Origin: Methanothermococcus thermolithotrophicus DSM 2095
GTDB lineage: Archaea; AGJL01; Methanococci; Methanococcales; Methanococcaceae
Assembly (NCBI RefSeq): GCF_946463545.1
Contig: NZ_OX296583.1
Coordinates: 620,001 to 684,000 of the forward strand
Length of the DNA stretch: 64,000 nt
Reading direction: 5' to 3'
Under the pieces are notes generated by a model, which ran no database searches, had not been told where the DNA came from, and saw only the letters and a list, made by a program, of their open reading frames with translations. Both the position numbers and the translations under genes were made by a program. Of this stretch, positions 33,640 through 42,899 are shown in pieces; within the stretch, counting starts at the first letter, position 1; each line of letters opens with the position of its first letter.

Positions 33640-34010
33640 GTTTTCCTTATTAGAAAAACCGCCCGTTCACGTGAACGGGTGTCTGTTCATTCACATAATA
33701 CAACGGATTTTATAAGAGATTTTGCTTTATACTCAATGATAATAACCCATTCACATATTCACATAATTTTTTCAAGGGGGTAATTTTTAGGTTTGAGTAT
33801 GTAATTTTTTAGGTTTCGGAGGTAAAAATTTACCCCTAAAATTTTTTTGCGTGAATATGTGAATGGGCTTTTATAGGAGTTATTTAAATCTATACTCTTT
33901 TAAAATTGCTTCTTTTTGCGTGAATGGTTTAAGGTCATTCACGTGAATTCATGAACTTCAATTAAAATAAACTTTATTTATGTTTTCTTAAAAGAAACTA
34001 TTATTGCAAT
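33640..34010. other. Candidate provirus replication origin: dense inverted repeats
   Basis: About 370 bp without a gene, next to the regulator/MCM block. It holds an 18-bp perfect palindrome at 33662-33679 (CCCGTTCAC and its complement), and a perfect 17-bp inverted repeat, CCCATTCACATATTCAC at 33746-33762 and its complement at 33851-33867. Between those arms are GGGGTAATTTTT and its near-complement (about 33777-33836) and a twice-repeated GTAATTTTTTAGGTTT-like unit. A 12-bp palindrome ATTCACGTGAAT lies at 33937-33948. The shared core TTCAC/GTGAA recurs in at least seven places. Iterated sites around an AT-rich core beside a helicase gene are typical of origins. Confidence 0.55.
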
Positions 34011-34021
34011 AGGGACAATGA

Positions 34022-34396
34022 TTATTTTTTAAAAGAGATGTTTGAGTTCTGGATGTTGTTGGCTATGATGTTGTTGTCTCCAACACTGCCATTAATGATT
34101 ATTGAATGTTTTTCTTCCAGTTCCTTTTCCAACTGTTCTGCATAGTCATATAGTTTAACTGCTTTTTTTCCAAAATCGGTAAGGGAATAATAAACTTTTG
34201 ATGTTCTTACTTCGGGGTTTTCTACTTCTTTTTTAACTAATCCAGCACTAACTAATTCATCTAATGAATTATTTAGTAATTTATCATAGATTTTTAATTC
34301 TTTTTTTATAGCACTGTAGTAGAGTTTATCATATTTAGACAACAATTCCAAAACTAATCTATTATTCTTTTTTGACATTATTTTTAATAAGTCCAT
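34022..34396 (-). CDS. Winged-helix transcriptional regulator
   Basis: 124 aa. The N-terminal winged helix (NNRLVLELLSKYDKLYYSAIKKEL, LLNNSLDELVSAGLVKKEV, then the wing SKVYYSLTDFGKKAV) resembles PadR/HxlR/ArsR-type archaeal regulators. A coiled-coil helix follows (YDYAEQLEKELEEKHS), then an Asn-rich tail. It lies between the candidate origin and the operator-bearing promoter of the MCM operon, which is divergent. It is the likely repressor acting there. Confidence 0.7.
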   Translation of the reverse strand: MDLLKIMSKKNNRLVLELLSKYDKLYYSAIKKELKIYDKLLNNSLDELVSAGLVKKEVENPEVRTSKVYYSLTDFGKKAVKLYDYAEQLEKELEEKHSIIINGSVGDNNIIANNIQNSNISFKK

Positions 34397-34467
34397 AGTT
34401 TTCCCTTTTTTAGTTTAAAACTACAATATTTCATCACTCCCGTAAATATTATTTCAAACTTTTTTGT

Positions 34468-34541
34468 TATTACTAACCAAAAATAGAAAATTTTATATAT
34501 TCGGTTATCCATATTACTAACCAATAAGTTATTACTAACAA
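34468..34541 (+). promoter_or_regulatory. Promoter with three operator-like direct repeats before the MCM operon
   Basis: TATTACTAACCAA occurs at 34468-34480 and 34512-34524, and TATTACTAACAA at 34530-34541. A TATA-like TTTTATATAT lies at 34491-34500 between the first and second copies, and the ATG of the next gene is at 34555. Repeats flanking the TATA box and reaching the start are the usual layout of a repressor operator. Confidence 0.65.
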
Positions 34542-34554
34542 TTATGGTGGAACT

Positions 34555-34851
34555 ATGGCACAATTTGAACTTATCAAAACTATCAAACCAATAGGAAATA
34601 CTGGACACATAACAATACCTAAAAAATTCATCGGAAAACAGGCCAGAATTATAATAGAAAATGAAAATGCAGAAGAAAAAGAGAAACAAATAATAAACTT
34701 TCTAAAAGAAAGAAAAAAAGCTAAAATATTGACTACTTTCTATATTTCAGGATTTGGCTTATATTCTGACTTCATATTGTTCATTAACGAATTAGAGAAA
34801 AAAGGAGTGGTAAAAAAAGAAGGAGATTATTTAAAATTAATAGAGGGGTAA
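34555..34851 (+). CDS. DUF2080/AbrB-like N-terminal DNA-binding protein
   Basis: 98 aa. ELIKTIKPIGNTGHITIPKKFIGKQARIII matches, in pattern, the swapped-hairpin AbrB-like domain of archaeal DUF2080 proteins; the second half is helix-rich and could be a winged helix (FGLYSDFILFINELEKKGVVKKEGDYLKLIE). GGTGG precedes the ATG. One base separates it from the MCM gene. It probably regulates its own operon through the repeats just upstream, alone or with the divergent winged-helix protein. Confidence 0.6.
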   Translation: MAQFELIKTIKPIGNTGHITIPKKFIGKQARIIIENENAEEKEKQIINFLKERKKAKILTTFYISGFGLYSDFILFINELEKKGVVKKEGDYLKLIEG

Positions 34852-34852
34852 T

Positions 34853-37021
34853 ATGAGTATATCTAACGAAATACTTAAACTTATCGAAAACGGAACCAAC
34901 GAATGGGATGAAGTCTATAAAGAATTAACAAAATACCATACGAAAAATTCTGTATCTATGGCAAAAAATAGACTTATTCAACAAGGAAAAATAAAAGAAG
35001 AAACAATAAATGGTAAGAAAATACTTTCAATACAGGATGAGAAAGAACTAATATCTGATGTAGATGCATACATATTCGAACACAGTAGCGAAATAAAGGA
35101 GTATTTCAAACACACACTTTCACAAAATCATAACAATAGAGTATTCAGCATTAAGGATTTTGTTATAGCCTTCCCACATTTAGCAGAAATAAACGACATA
35201 ATATTGAACCATCCTTTTGAGACAAGGGACAGCTTAACGAACATATACAAAGAAACATACGAAGAAATATTCGCAGAAAAACCAGAATGTGTTTATATAA
35301 ACATCTTAAACCCCTTAAACTCAAAAAAGAAACTTTCAGAAATAGGAGCAAATGACATAGGAAAACTTGTAGAATTTGAATGTTCAATAGTTCAAGCATC
35401 AAAGAACAAATCAAGAACAACGGAAGCGGAATATCTGTGCTTTGAATGTGGAGCTACAAGGAATGTAAAACTTGACTTCTGGGAAGACCCTGAAAAAAAG
35501 AAAGTATCATGTCCAAAATGTTCTAATCAAAGAATGGCAATTGACACGAAGAGTAGGATAACATTCCAAGAATTAATTGTCCAACAATTGGAAGTTTCAC
35601 AAGATGGGAAGCAGCACACTGCATCATTATTCCTTGAAGATTCAGAGCCAATATATTCTGGAAAGTTAAGGGTAGTTGCAGTGCCAATTGAAAAATACAA
35701 AAAAGGAACGTCTGTTGCAGATATACACTTATACGCATTTGGATACGAAGAAATAGACAACATCGATATTAACATCACAGATGATGACATTGAAAACATC
35801 AATAAAATAGCAAAAGACCCAGAAGTTATAGAAAAATTAGCAAACTACATGCTTAGAGAAACAAAGGGAATGGATAAGGTAAAGAAAGCCATCTTCCTAC
35901 AACAAGTTAAGGGGGTGGAAAAAGGAGACAGAAGAAGGAATATAAACATTCTTTTAATTACAGACCCAGGGGTAGGAAAATCTACAATGATGCACCAACT
36001 TAAAAAACTCCCAAATGTAAAGTATGCCACAATGTCAGGAGCATCAGGGGCAGGATTAATGGGTGGTATAAATAAAGAAAAAACAGAATTTGGAGAATCA
36101 TGGGTAGTAAAACCGGGCATCTATGCATTAGCAGATGGGGGAACTGTATGTTTAGATGAATTTACACATAATAAAGAAGTAATGCCATATGTCCATGATG
36201 CAATGGAAAGCCAAATGGTAAAAATTACAAAGATGCAAAACAACCTTGAACTACCTGCAAGATGTGCAACATTGGCGGCATGTAATCCAAAATTGGGAAG
36301 ATATGACCCAAACCTATCAGTCATGGAACAGGTACCAATAAAACCCGAAACACTTTCAAGATTTGATTTAATATTTCCATTAAGGGACATTCCAGACAAG
36401 AAAAACGATAGGGATATTTTAAAATTCATAATAAGAAGTGGAAATGAAAAAATAAAGGGAACTGAAAAAAAGGTAAAGATAAACGGTGTTGAGCTTTCCG
36501 ATGAACTGTTAATAAAGTATCTTTATTATGTTGATGAAAACAAACCAACTATATCAAAGGAAGCAGAGGATTTAATCATTAACTACTACTTAAAAATGAG
36601 GAAATTATCAAAAAATGGAGCAATCACAATTACAACCAGGCAGGCAGAATCACTTATAAGATTATCCGAAGCAGTGGCAAAGGCAAAATTAAAGAATGAA
36701 GTTGATGCGGATGATGCAAGAGAAGCAATAGAACTTATGCAGTTCTGTTTAGAGCAAATATCTTACGACCCAGAATCTGGAAAAATAGATATTGATAAAG
36801 TTTATGGAATACCTAAATCCAAAAGGGAAAAATCAGAACAAATATTAAAAATTATCGAAGATGAGAATAAATGTAAGGACATGGTAAGCGAAGAGATAAT
36901 ATTTGAAAGGGCAGAAAAGGAGTATAAAATACTCGTTGAAGATGTAGAGCGTATTTTAGAAGTATTATCTATTCGGGGGGATATTTACAGCCCGAGATTT
37001 GGGTATTGGCGGATTACTTAA
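34853..37021 (+). CDS. mcm: MCM replicative helicase of the provirus
   Basis: 722 aa. The N-terminal domain carries a four-Cys zinc site (YLCFECGA ... VSCPKCSNQR). The AAA+ core has Walker A TDPGVGKSTMM (about residues 370-378), then GASGAGLMGGINK, Walker B TVCLDEFTH (Asp about 435), sensor-1 LAACNPKLGRYDPNLS and the arginine finger in LSRFDLIFPLRD. A C-terminal winged helix closes the protein. It unwinds DNA at the origin; a provirus copy would let the element start its own replication. Usual archaeal MCMs are near 650-700 aa. It is coupled to the small regulator before it. Confidence 0.95.
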   Translation: MSISNEILKLIENGTNEWDEVYKELTKYHTKNSVSMAKNRLIQQGKIKEETINGKKILSIQDEKELISDVDAYIFEHSSEIKEYFKHTLSQNHNNRVFSIKDFVIAFPHLAEINDIILNHPFETRDSLTNIYKETYEEIFAEKPECVYINILNPLNSKKKLSEIGANDIGKLVEFECSIVQASKNKSRTTEAEYLCFECGATRNVKLDFWEDPEKKKVSCPKCSNQRMAIDTKSRITFQELIVQQLEVSQDGKQHTASLFLEDSEPIYSGKLRVVAVPIEKYKKGTSVADIHLYAFGYEEIDNIDINITDDDIENINKIAKDPEVIEKLANYMLRETKGMDKVKKAIFLQQVKGVEKGDRRRNINILLITDPGVGKSTMMHQLKKLPNVKYATMSGASGAGLMGGINKEKTEFGESWVVKPGIYALADGGTVCLDEFTHNKEVMPYVHDAMESQMVKITKMQNNLELPARCATLAACNPKLGRYDPNLSVMEQVPIKPETLSRFDLIFPLRDIPDKKNDRDILKFIIRSGNEKIKGTEKKVKINGVELSDELLIKYLYYVDENKPTISKEAEDLIINYYLKMRKLSKNGAITITTRQAESLIRLSEAVAKAKLKNEVDADDAREAIELMQFCLEQISYDPESGKIDIDKVYGIPKSKREKSEQILKIIEDENKCKDMVSEEIIFERAEKEYKILVEDVERILEVLSIRGDIYSPRFGYWRIT

Positions 37022-37033
37022 GAGGTGTAAAAA

Positions 37034-37213
37034 ATGGTAAGCATTAGGGTAATGTGGAATTCAGAAGCAGAGAAAAAAGACGCAGAATATGTTGTTAATA
37101 GGATAGTAAAAGTATTCAGCAGTTTAAAAAGATGGAGCTGTTCAAAATCAAGGATATATAATAATAGAAAGAACAGCGGAGGCAGGATTTACATAAATCT
37201 CTGGAAGAGGTGA
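37034..37213 (+). CDS. Small basic hypothetical protein
   Basis: 59 aa starting MVSIRVMWNSEAEKKDAEYV and rich in Arg, Lys and Ser (SLKRWSCSKSRIYNNRKNSGG). GAGGTGT precedes the ATG. It lies between the MCM gene and the 110-aa gene with gaps of 12 and 4 bases, so it is likely real and co-transcribed. It may bind nucleic acid. Confidence 0.5.
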   Translation: MVSIRVMWNSEAEKKDAEYVVNRIVKVFSSLKRWSCSKSRIYNNRKNSGGRIYINLWKR

Positions 37214-37217
37214 AAAT

Positions 37218-37550
37218 ATGGAACTAAATGAACAAATGCTATCAAATATGATAAGAAAAGGTATGGGATGGATATTGGCATTATTGGAAGAAACAGATGA
37301 CAAAGAAATAGCAATGGTAATAACAAAACATGATGGAGAAAAGGCATATTTAAGAATGGAGCTTGAAGACAGGGAGGAACTGTATGATAAAGTATTGGAT
37401 TATTTTAATCATAGAACAGAAGATGTATCTTTTGAAGAACTAAAAGAAAAATTCAAAGTTGAAGATATTTTTTTAGTAGATACATTGGACGAATTAAAAG
37501 AGGATGGAGAAATATACGAACCAAAAGATGGGGTTTATAAGATATTGTGA
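37218..37550 (+). CDS. Hypothetical protein with winged-helix-like C-terminus
   Basis: 110 aa, acidic, mainly helical. The second half (RTEDVSFEELKEKFKVEDIFLVDTLDELKEDGEIYEPKDGVYKI in pattern) looks like the winged-helix ends of archaeal replication proteins such as MCM and GINS partners, with a final beta hairpin. AGAGGTGAAAAT precedes the ATG. It sits between the helicase and integrase, so an accessory role in replication is plausible. Confidence 0.5.
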   Translation: MELNEQMLSNMIRKGMGWILALLEETDDKEIAMVITKHDGEKAYLRMELEDREELYDKVLDYFNHRTEDVSFEELKEKFKVEDIFLVDTLDELKEDGEIYEPKDGVYKIL

Positions 37551-37554
37551 GAAC

Positions 37555-38529
37555 ATGCAAGAGATAGAAGAACTGCTACTAATCAAAGAAGTAGATAAAA
37601 CAAAACCCTGGATAGACAAATTCACAGAAATTAGAAAATTCGCAAATGTTAAGGAAAGCACATTGAGACAGGACATACAACGATTAAGAGTATTCCTAAA
37701 CTACTGCTTTAACACACTGGAAAAGGAACCTGATGAACTACAATTCAATGACTTTATAAAGTTCTTCAAATACTTGGATGAAGAAAGGAGCATCTCCATA
37801 AACACCCAAGACCATTATTACAAGCTCTTATCTGTATTTTACAAAATAATGTTTTTAAAAAACTCATCAGAATATGCAAAGTTTAAAGAATACTGCAAAG
37901 AGTTAGGAAAATTCAAAAGATTCGAAGTGGAACACTTTGACGAACTAACATCAGAGGAAGTAAATGAAATTATAAAACATATACTCCGTTCCAACAGTGC
38001 AACAAAGGTAAGGGATGCACTAATAATAAGATTAACCTACGACACAGGGGCAAGGATAGGAGAAATATTAAACTTAAAATTAAAAGATTGTGATTTCCAA
38101 AAAGGTATTTTTAAATTTAGAGATACAAAAGGCAGAGAGGTAAGATTAACAGTATGTGCCTATGACACTTTGAAGGCATTAAAACATTATATGGATTATT
38201 ACATGAAATCAAAAAAGAGCAACGACTATTTATTCCAAAATAAAAATGGTAGCAAGGTTGGAGACTACTGGATTAGGAAGGTGTTTAAGGGGACTATAAA
38301 CGACCTAATAGGTAAGGGGATTATCCCAAAAAATAAACGAATTACATTGCACTCCCTCAGACATGGGAGGGTAGTAGATTTGCTGAATAAAGGTTATGGG
38401 TTGGATATTGTTGGAGATTATGTTGGACATAAGGATATAAAAACAACAATGGTTTATGCTCACTCCAATAGTAGAAAAAAGAAATTATTAAAAGAAATAC
38501 AAAAGGACTTGGACAGGGGGACTATGTAA
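37555..38529 (+). CDS. Tyrosine recombinase (provirus integrase)
   Basis: 324 aa from the ATG at 37555 (MQEIEELLLIKEV); an upstream in-frame ATG at 37504 would overlap the previous gene. The catalytic residues are all present: Arg in TGARIGEILNL (about 167), HSLRHGR (His 266, Arg 269), His in DYVGHKDIKTT (about 292) and the nucleophile Tyr in TTMVYAHSNS (about 301). An N-terminal SAM-like core-binding domain precedes it. It joins the viral and host att sites in tRNA-His. It lies 75 bp from attR and is intact, so the element could still excise. Confidence 0.95.
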   Translation: MQEIEELLLIKEVDKTKPWIDKFTEIRKFANVKESTLRQDIQRLRVFLNYCFNTLEKEPDELQFNDFIKFFKYLDEERSISINTQDHYYKLLSVFYKIMFLKNSSEYAKFKEYCKELGKFKRFEVEHFDELTSEEVNEIIKHILRSNSATKVRDALIIRLTYDTGARIGEILNLKLKDCDFQKGIFKFRDTKGREVRLTVCAYDTLKALKHYMDYYMKSKKSNDYLFQNKNGSKVGDYWIRKVFKGTINDLIGKGIIPKNKRITLHSLRHGRVVDLLNKGYGLDIVGDYVGHKDIKTTMVYAHSNSRKKKLLKEIQKDLDRGTM

Positions 38530-38604
38530 GGTAAGGGGACTAATTTTTAAGAAAAAAATAAATATAAAATAAGACCAAATAACTCTTAAAATCGTTAAAA
38601 AAGT

Positions 38605-38650
38605 AAAAGGGCCGGGACCGGGAATCGAACCCGGGTCAGGGGATCCACAG
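38605..38650. repeat. attR (46-bp direct repeat inside tRNA-His)
   Basis: Identical to 23632-23677. The common core ends in the anticodon loop of tRNA-His, a frequent crossover site for tyrosine integrases of archaeal elements. The intact tRNA gene is restored on this side. Confidence 0.95.
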
Positions 38651-38682
38651 TCCCCCAGGATAGCCACTACCCCACCCCGGCC
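38610..38682 (-). tRNA. tRNA-His (GTG)
   Basis: Minus strand: acceptor stem GCCGGGG/TCCCGGC, with the extra 5' G (position -1) facing C73, the mark of tRNA-His. Anticodon arm GGGGA-CTGTGGA-TCCCC gives GTG. Its 3' part is the provirus integration site. Confidence 0.95.
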
Positions 38683-38691
38683 ACGCTATAG

Positions 38692-38776
38692 TGCAGGGGC
38701 AGGGATTTGAACCCTGGAACCACTACTGGACAGGATTCTAAGTCCTGCGTCTTTGGCCAGGCTCGACAACCCCTGC
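38692..38776 (-). tRNA. tRNA-Leu (TAG)
   Basis: 85 nt, acceptor stem GCAGGGG/CCCCTGC, discriminator A, anticodon loop CTTAGAA (anticodon TAG), long variable arm as in class II tRNAs, T loop GTTCAAATC. CCA is not encoded. Confidence 0.93.
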
Positions 38777-38789
38777 ACAAAAAATAAAG

Positions 38790-38864
38790 TGCTCCGGCCG
38801 GGATTTGAACCCGAGTCGCGGGCTCGAAAGGCCCGCATGATTGGCCGGACTACACCACCGGAGC
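38790..38864 (-). tRNA. tRNA-Glu (TTC)
   Basis: 75 nt, acceptor stem GCTCCGG/CCGGAGC, discriminator A, anticodon loop CTTTCGA flanked by GCGGGC/GCCCGC. Confidence 0.94.
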
Positions 38865-38885
38865 GCTTTATCAAATCCAAATTTA

Positions 38886-38960
38886 TGGGACCGAAGGGAT
38901 TTGAACCCTTGACCACTCGGTTATGAGCCGAGCGCTCCAACCAGGCTGAGCTACGGTCCC
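38886..38960 (-). tRNA. tRNA-Met or Ile2 (CAT anticodon)
   Basis: 75 nt, acceptor stem GGGACCG/CGGTCCC, discriminator A, anticodon loop CTCATAA. The stem is not that of the archaeal initiator. Elongator Met is most likely; a tRNA-Ile with lysidine/agmatidine-modified CAT cannot be excluded. Confidence 0.9.
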
Positions 38961-38993
38961 TTGTTTTTTTAAATCGGTTAATTGTTAAAAAAA

Positions 38994-39069
38994 TGGCGCC
39001 CCCAGCAGGACTCGAACCTGCGACCTACGGATTAACAGTCCGTCGCTCTACCTACTAAGCTATGGGGGC
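38994..39069 (-). tRNA. tRNA-Asn (GTT)
   Basis: Acceptor stem GCCCCCA/TGGGGGC, discriminator G, anticodon loop CTGTTAA. Unlike its neighbours, the gene appears to encode the terminal CCA (38994-38996). Confidence 0.93.
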
Positions 39070-39185
39070 TCTTCTTATTCACCCAATCAGCACAATAACA
39101 ATTTCACTTCTAGTATATAAACTTTTCGGCGAAAAGTATTTATATAAGAAGATACATGCTTAGTTTGGATTCAGTTGGAAACATT

Positions 39186-39259
39186 GCCGAGGTAGTTCAG
39201 CCTGGGAGAACGCTGGACTGAAGATCCAGTTGTCGGGTGTTCGAATCACCCCCTCGGCA
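39186..39259 (+). tRNA. tRNA-Phe (GAA)
   Basis: 74 nt, acceptor stem GCCGAGG/CCTCGGC, discriminator A, anticodon loop CTGAAGA between CTGGA/TCCAG. A TATA box (TATTTATATAAG, about 39137-39148) lies some 45 bases upstream. It is divergent from the other five tRNA genes. Confidence 0.95.
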
Positions 39260-39395
39260 TATTTATTTTAGGAATATTAATTTATAAATTTGAATACATT
39301 GATTATAATTTATTTTAAATTAGTGTAAATGTACATAATATGAAGTAATAATAAACCACTATTTTTTTCATAAAATAAATTATTAAAGGGAAATT

Positions 39396-40577
39396 ATGAA
39401 GATTATTGGAAAAATGGGAAAAAACACTAAAAAAAACGTTGAAAGTGAAATTAGCTTCAGAATGTCTTTTTTAAAAAGGATAGCTAAAAATGCAAATATT
39501 GCAGAAGGAGAAAGGGCGGTTGAAGACATAATAAGATGTATCTACAGGAACCAGCCCATATCTACAAAAAAAATAGGCCAATACACAAAATTACCGCTTC
39601 CAATCGTGGCAAAGGTCAGATCATTATTGGAAAGACAGAAAATTTTAAAAAGGAATCCGAAAGGAGCAGTTCTCAAAGAAGAGGGAATTGATTTTGTTGA
39701 AAATCAGTTGAAACTTAAATTAAAACATGATTTAAAATGCCCAGTTTGCAACGGAAGAGGGATTGTTCTTGACGATGTCTTTGAAGAGATACTTAAAAAA
39801 CATAAAACCTACTCAAAAATGAGACCTAAGGTAAACACGCTGATAGACCAGTCCTTTGCCACGGCTGAAACTGCAGTCCACAGGGCAGCTTTTATGGCAG
39901 ATAGGGGAGATTTAGAAGGTAATAGAATACTTTTTGTTGGGGACGATGATTTAACTTCAATTCCTACTGCAATGAGTGGCTTATGCGAAGAGGTAGTTGT
40001 AGCAGATATTGATGATAGGCTTTTAGATCTAATAAAAAACATATCCAAAAAAGAAGATTTAAACATAAAAACAATAAAACACGATTTCAAAAATCCTTTA
40101 AGCGATGAACTAACAGAAAAATTTGATACGATATTTACTGATCCACCATATACCTTAAATGGATTGAAACTATTCCTATCAAGGGGTATCGAAGCATTAG
40201 GCAGTGAAGGAGTTGCTTATCTTGCATTTTCACACAAACCAATTAATGAATACTTAGAGCTCCAAAAAACTATCAATGAAATGGGCTTTGTAATATATGA
40301 ATCAATACCTGGATTCAACTTTTATGAAGGTACTGAAATAATCGGAAATACTACATTCTTAGCAAGACTCATTGGAAAAAACCTTAAAAAAGTTGTTGGA
40401 GATACAGAAAAGATCTACACAGGTGAAGTCAAGCCTACTTTAAGATACTACAAGTGTGCAAAATGTGGACAGGTTTATGAAATTGGTGATGAAATTAACA
40501 GAATTGAAGACCTCGTTTGTGAATGTGGAGGAAAAAAATTCACCATGACAAAAAGAAAGAAAGTAACTAAAAAATAA
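39396..40577 (+). CDS. bpsA: Branched-chain polyamine synthase BpsA (DUF43) with extra C-terminal zinc ribbon
   Basis: 393 aa. It adds aminopropyl groups to spermidine to make N4-bis(aminopropyl)spermidine, a branched polyamine that stabilises nucleic acids in thermophiles. An N-terminal winged helix (YRNQPISTKKIGQYTKLPLPIVAKVR) comes first, then CPVCNGRG, then a Rossmann methyltransferase-like core with ILFVGDDDLTSIPTA (acidic GDDD motif) and FTDPPYTLNGLKLFL. The C-terminus has a four-Cys zinc ribbon (YKCAKCGQVY ... LVCECGGKKF), an addition over the roughly 350-aa Thermococcus enzyme as I recall it. Transcribed alone and convergent with rps8e. Confidence 0.88.
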   Translation: MKIIGKMGKNTKKNVESEISFRMSFLKRIAKNANIAEGERAVEDIIRCIYRNQPISTKKIGQYTKLPLPIVAKVRSLLERQKILKRNPKGAVLKEEGIDFVENQLKLKLKHDLKCPVCNGRGIVLDDVFEEILKKHKTYSKMRPKVNTLIDQSFATAETAVHRAAFMADRGDLEGNRILFVGDDDLTSIPTAMSGLCEEVVVADIDDRLLDLIKNISKKEDLNIKTIKHDFKNPLSDELTEKFDTIFTDPPYTLNGLKLFLSRGIEALGSEGVAYLAFSHKPINEYLELQKTINEMGFVIYESIPGFNFYEGTEIIGNTTFLARLIGKNLKKVVGDTEKIYTGEVKPTLRYYKCAKCGQVYEIGDEINRIEDLVCECGGKKFTMTKRKKVTKK

Positions 40578-40633
40578 AAATAAAATAGATGTAAAAAATA
40601 TAATAATTATAAAAAAAATAATTAATTTTTATT

Positions 40634-41020
40634 TTATTCGGTGATTAAAACTGCATTTACTACGCCATCCTGTCCAGGTCTTGATGTAACTTTTGCTTTT
40701 CCTAATTCTGTTTCAATAATTGCTCCTTTTGTAACAATGTTTCTTCTGATGTAGTGTTTGTTTGCTTTGTTGTCCACTACGTCTGTTACAGCAACTTTTT
40801 TACATGTTTTGCTTACTGGATCGAATACGTTTGCGTAGTTTGTTCTTACCAATCTAACTTTTTCATTTCCGCCTCTGCATCTTACAACTTTTATTTTAAC
40901 GTGATCGGCGATATGTGTTTCAGAAGGTTCTCTTCCCATTTCTCTTTTGTGTTTTTTAACAACAAGTTTGTATTTTCCACCGGTTGATTTTCTTCTACTT
41001 TTTCCTTGCCATACTCCCAT
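40634..41020 (-). CDS. rps8e: Small ribosomal subunit protein S8e
   Basis: 128 aa, full length for the archaeal protein. [18 protein letters not shown] is the family signature; the body ([62 protein letters not shown]) is nearly invariant among archaea. It binds 16S rRNA in the 30S subunit. It is monocistronic, with an AT-rich promoter region between it and pyrB. Confidence 0.98.
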   Translation of the reverse strand: MGVWQGKSRRKSTGGKYKLVVKKHKREMGREPSETHIADHVKIKVVRCRGGNEKVRLVRTNYANVFDPVSKTCKKVAVTDVVDNKANKHYIRRNIVTKGAIIETELGKAKVTSRPGQDGVVNAVLITE

Positions 41021-41244
41021 AATAACACCATCTTTTTATTTATTATGCTTTTGTTTCATTTGTCTTTCTTATATTTTTATCATCCTACTAATATCACATT
41101 AGTGTTTGATAAGTTTGATAATAATTTAACTTAAATATATATTATCCCCATATGTATATAAAATCGAGAGGCCATGCGAGCATTTATTTAATTGAATTTA
41201 TAATATAAAAAATTAACTATGTGGGGGTAGAATATAAAACTTTT

Positions 41245-42159
<915 letters not shown>

Positions 42160-42230
42160 TCAATCACCGTTTTATGTATTTAGGTAAACATATATAAAAT
42201 TATACCCAATATAAAAATGAGGTGAACCTT

Positions 42231-42602
42231 ATGGAATTAATTCAAGTACTTGGAATTCTTTTTGCACTCTTTGCAATTTCAAGGGTTATGATGCAGATTA
42301 GAAGAAATGCCATGAGTGTAGAATCAGGTTTATTTTGGGTCTTTATCTGGATATCTGTTATGTTAGTGGTCGTTTTCCCAGATTTCTTAGGTTATTTAGC
42401 GAATTTAGTTGGAGTAGGTAGGGGAGTTGATGTTTTAATTTATCTTGGGATTGTGGCGTTGTTTTATTTGATTTATAGATCATATACTAAAATCGAAAAT
42501 CTTGAAAGAGAAATTACTAAAATAGTTAGAGAGATAGCAATAATAGAGAGGTATGAAAAAAAGGATGTGAAGAAAAATAATAAAGGTGATGGTATTGAAT
42601 AA
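42231..42602 (+). CDS. DUF2304-family small membrane protein
   Basis: 123 aa from the ATG at 42231 (GAGGTGA upstream; the GTG at 42222 lies in that site). Three membrane helices (LIQVLGILFALFAISRVMM, GLFWVFIWISVMLVVVF, DVLIYLGIVALFYLIYR) then a coiled-coil tail (KIENLEREITKIVREIAIIER). DUF2304 proteins often accompany glycosyltransferases; no such gene is adjacent here. Confidence 0.7.
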   Translation: MELIQVLGILFALFAISRVMMQIRRNAMSVESGLFWVFIWISVMLVVVFPDFLGYLANLVGVGRGVDVLIYLGIVALFYLIYRSYTKIENLEREITKIVREIAIIERYEKKDVKKNNKGDGIE

Positions 42603-42807
42603 CGCAACAAACAACATTGATAAAGAAGGCATATTAATGGAAGTGGGGCCCTACATTTCCAATATCGAATTCTTAAGAAATATCATAGCTGAGTCTAAAG
42701 ATATGGATGATTTAAAACATAAATTGGAAGAGCTCCTAAAAAAAGAAACAGATATAACAAGAAAGACCGACATAAGAATAATGCTTGAAAAAATATTTTA
42801 TTATTAG
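42595..42807 (+). CDS. Small hypothetical protein
   Basis: About 70 aa. The likely start is TTG at 42595, five bases after AAAGGTGAT; ATG at 42589 lies inside that Shine-Dalgarno. It overlaps the DUF2304 gene by eight bases and is thus co-translated. Helical and acidic (EFLRNIIAESKDMDDLKHKLEELLKKETDITRK). No family recognised. Confidence 0.55.
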   Translation: MNNATNNIDKEGILMEVGPYISNIEFLRNIIAESKDMDDLKHKLEELLKKETDITRKTDIRIMLEKIFYY

Positions 42808-42899
42808 TGTCGAACATAACGGAATTTATACATTAAGATATTGCAAATTAGCTAAAAAGACATCATTTAAGCGAAGCGAAATGGTGTATTGGTTTTGGA

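Larger units (their letters stand above)
23632..38650. mobile_element. Integrated provirus in tRNA-His, candidate PRD1/STIV-like (double jelly-roll) virus
   Basis: A 46-bp direct repeat (23632-23677 and 38605-38650) bounds about 15 kb; the right copy is inside the intact tRNA-His gene and the left is its 3' fragment, ending in the anticodon loop. Inside are a tyrosine integrase next to the right end, MCM helicase, regulators, a 199-aa packaging-type ATPase, a 284-aa candidate capsid protein, a 670-aa candidate spike and several short one-helix membrane proteins. Structural genes read leftwards (24.1-30.8 kb), ATPase and replication genes rightwards. There is no portal, large terminase or tail gene. 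This matches the tailless icosahedral lineage known from M. voltae MVV and Thermococcus TKV4, but homology could not be tested here. Confidence 0.85.

Noticed and set aside
38686-38940. 84-aa ORF across the tRNA cluster
   Set aside because: It is produced by reading through three tRNA genes and has no coding support.
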